A DNA stretch of 64,000 nucleotides from Apoda limacodes. Its lineage: Eukaryota > Arthropoda > Insecta > Lepidoptera > Limacodidae. The number at the start of each line of letters is the position of its first letter. Within the stretch, counting starts at the first letter, position 1. The notes beneath the pieces are model-generated. The model was not told the origin of the DNA, ran no database searches, and saw only the letters and a program-made list of their open reading frames with translations. Positions 61,920 through 64,000 of the stretch are shown in pieces. The translations under genes and the position numbers were made by a program. Where the stretch lies: positions 24,451,901 through 24,515,900 of the forward strand of contig OX291549.1 of the NCBI GenBank assembly GCA_946406115.1. Direction: 5' to 3'.

Positions 61920-62005
61920 CAGCTCCGTTGGCCAAAAACCCCACGCTCGCGCCAAGACCTCGAGAAACTGAGTTCAAATCCACGCTCGAGCGGACACTTT
62001 TTTTT
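61920..62005 (+). repeat. tRNA-like element with pol III-type T-run, right arm
   Basis: CTGAGTTCAAATCCACGCTCGAGCGGAC resembles a T-arm and acceptor 3' side, followed within 4 bases by an 8-T run (pol III terminator-like). The 5' half (CTCCGTTGGCCAAAAACC) is a poor A box and does not pair with the acceptor. A SINE relic rather than a gene. Confidence 0.4.
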
Positions 62006-62507
62006 TCTTTAGTTTATATTATTTGTTATAAATTTTCCTTTTACAAAATTATATTACTATACTAACAACTCACAAAGTACATATAGTCGTTTTAACATCT
62101 ACTGTTTACTTGGTTCAGATTACCTTCTACCAGTCATGAATCTTCCCGTTGGAGGAAGTTCACCTGGTCTAAGGGCTCAACCGACGTCACCGTCAAGTGA
62201 AACAGCTATTGGATGTTCGTACTTTGGAAGAACCTTTTAACTAATACCTATAAACCGAAAATTATACACATACACAGATATGTTTAAATGGCTCATGGGG
62301 ATGATCCCAACTTACTAAGTCAGCGCTACTTAGTATAACATTAAAGAACAGAGATGGATGAGGGCCTACTTCAGCTAATATCTTAGTGACTTTATGACCT
62401 TACTTCTGCATTAACATTCCAAATGCTCGCTATCCCGCCTTTCAATGCATTCCCTAATTATAAATTAACTCACTCTAACTCTTCAATAGTAAAGTGATAC
62501 ATTAAGG

Positions 62508-62976
62508 CTGCACCCTACTTCAATGTACAGGTTTCTGCTTGGTTTTAAAATCGATTTCGCTGTCCTATGGTAAGTTCCAAACCGGAAAATAACATGGCCT
62601 TCTACATTCTTTGACTAGCAGATTACTGTATTTGGTTTCTGTACAAAACATTTTTTTTTTTTTTTTAATGAAAATTACGGCCAAAGTTCTCGTCCTTCTA
62701 TTTTTAATTCGTAACTCACTATCAACAAGTAGCGAGAACATAATTTATTTCATGCCATGTTAAGTAACTACAAAGCTAGAAAATTACTGTAATTAAATTT
62801 TTATATCGCATGTGATGTAACTGTAACTAAATATTTCCCCCCCCCCCTTTTACGCTAAGATGTATGTCTACCTATAATATATTTACGCCACTGGAAACTG
62901 AGCTCTATTTGAAACTAACATTGTCGACTCCCGCTCCACACCCGTAAAGCAAAGGTATATGCGCGTTGGGGCCCTC
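62508..62976 (-). mobile_element. TTAA-flanked element, right-arm copy
   Basis: Homologous to 47482-47935 (reverse orientation) and flanked by TTAA at 62504-62507 and 62977-62980. Contains a C-run at 62839-62847. Its position corresponds to the copy in the left arm, so the insertion predates formation of the palindrome or was copied between arms. Confidence 0.7.
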
Positions 62977-64000
62977 TTAAATGCTCGTTATTTTGTTATG
63001 TCCTTTCCCTCCCCGAGCATATTAATTTTTTATTCCACAGTATCGCCCTTCTGTCAAACGATTCTACGCATATAGAAAATTCATTAAGGCCACGCCAAAT
63101 ATACCGATATCTAGCCTATGTCTATACAGTTAATACCCCTCGCGCTCGACCACCACAGTCAATACAATACGGCTAGCTCCGCCTCTCTTTCAATTAGCCA
63201 TCACAAAGTTCCGAAATCCGTCCATAATACTACTGCAGAATTATACACCCGTCCACATCTACTTACGCACACGTATACTTATAAACCAGCACTCACAATC
63301 TCATTCAAACCGTACTCACAACATTAAACTAAGGTCCATAATAATTGAATAGTGCTATCCATTAATAAATTTATTCGAATCTAGTTTTTAAACATTTTCC
63401 TAAACCTATGTTATGACAATATGCATATAGGTACTACCACATAGAAGTCCAGATTGAACGAGACTAGTAAGATTTATCTTAAGAATACCGTTCCCTAGGT
63501 TTCGGATGATTGAGATATACGAGTATGTATTTGTAAATAATGTTATTAGGTCATACACATACCCCTGCCTACCATTCTATGAATGTAATTGTAATTTTGC
63601 GTATTAGCCGTAATTTTATGTCTACATATTACTACTAATGCCTTCCTATATCTAAGCCTAAGTCGTAGAATATATCTTACTATACTAGTACCTAGATAGA
63701 TGAACTGTACAACCTAACTAAATAAAAACATCCTTTTACACTAATTTAACATGGTTTTATCCTAAACTTGGCCTACAATTCCCTTATATGCTATATTAAA
63801 GTACGTGTCTATAACTAAGCTTAAGTAACAAACAACTACAAAATGCCTTCTAACCAAGATTTATATCTTGCTTATTGGTTCTATTCTGTCACACCAGTCA
63901 CCAACTGAAATCCATTTTAATGACCTCCCATCCGTTGTACGACAACAAAATGTAGGCTTTTACAAGCCTATTTTAGTTCTAAATCCTATCCTGGTCACGG

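Larger units (their letters stand above)
57105..63956 (-). repeat. Giant palindrome, right arm (6.9 kb)
   Basis: Reverse complement of 31592-37106. It is longer than the left arm mainly because its tandem-repeat tracts are expanded (58930-60110 here against 35100-35640). Outer end AAAATGTAGG at 63947-63956; the bases beyond (CTTTTACAAGCC) do not match the left flank. The inner end, near TTCGATATTCTCC (57113), fades at the same place as the left arm's inner end. Confidence 0.88.

Noticed and set aside
31592..63956. Maverick/Polinton interpretation of the palindrome
   Set aside because: No polymerase B, ATPase, capsid or retroviral-type integrase core genes are found in the spacer, and the arms are much longer than Polinton terminal repeats.

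Overview
This window is a piece of insect nuclear DNA, almost certainly from a moth or butterfly. It is AT-rich and mostly non-coding. It carries a sulfotransferase split by introns that closely resembles the lepidopteran retinol dehydratase group, several decayed non-LTR retrotransposon families, and short repeats typical of Lepidoptera (CAAGTGCGAGTC and GGTTCCGTAC tags, 'CTAGCTTTTGCC' elements).

Host gene. One gene is supported: a cytosolic sulfotransferase / retinol dehydratase-like gene on the minus strand. Five exons can be read between 29,086 and 3,274 (29005-29086, 24762-24896, 17962-18061, 15152-15474, 3274-3368). Together they give 245 in-frame codons with matching splice phases. The C-terminal exon or exons lie off the left edge. 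Its four introns (about 4.1, 6.7, 2.5 and 11.8 kb) are filled with mobile-element debris.

Left half (1-31.6 kb), left to right: a jockey-type LINE (1-3.2 kb); exon 5; a copia element in two head-to-head halves (4.4-6.4 kb); a LINE whose RT core is deleted (6.4-8.7 kb); tRNA-like SINE heads; a 2.1 kb fold-back element (12.5-14.6 kb); exon 4; a decayed errantivirus-type env remnant (about 16-16.9 kb); exon 3; LINE family C (18.4-19.7 kb); small repeats and a 446-bp MITE (23.3 kb); exon 2; LINE family C again (26.4 and 28.2 kb); exon 1 with its 5' flank; and a LINE fragment (31.0-31.6 kb).

Right half (31.6-64 kb). This is the most striking structure. Two very long inverted arms (about 31592-37106 and 57105-63956, reverse complements of each other, diverged and with indels) enclose a 20 kb spacer. 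The arms are built from nested tandem repeats, a telomere-like TTAGG-rich minisatellite, TTAA-flanked inserts and a possible integrase-end remnant. The spacer holds a nest of LINEs (37.1-45 kb), nested MITEs with readable target duplications (47.5-49.1 kb), displaced copies of the sulfotransferase 5' flank including most of exon 1 (47.3-49.1 and 51.4-51.9 kb), and two satellite arrays (52.5-53.4 and 55.7-56.2 kb). I cannot tell from sequence alone whether this is a giant fold-back transposon or an inverted segmental duplication. No target-site duplication is visible at its outer ends.

No CRISPR array, rRNA gene, convincing functional tRNA gene or intact transposase was found. All similarities are judged by eye; no search was run.
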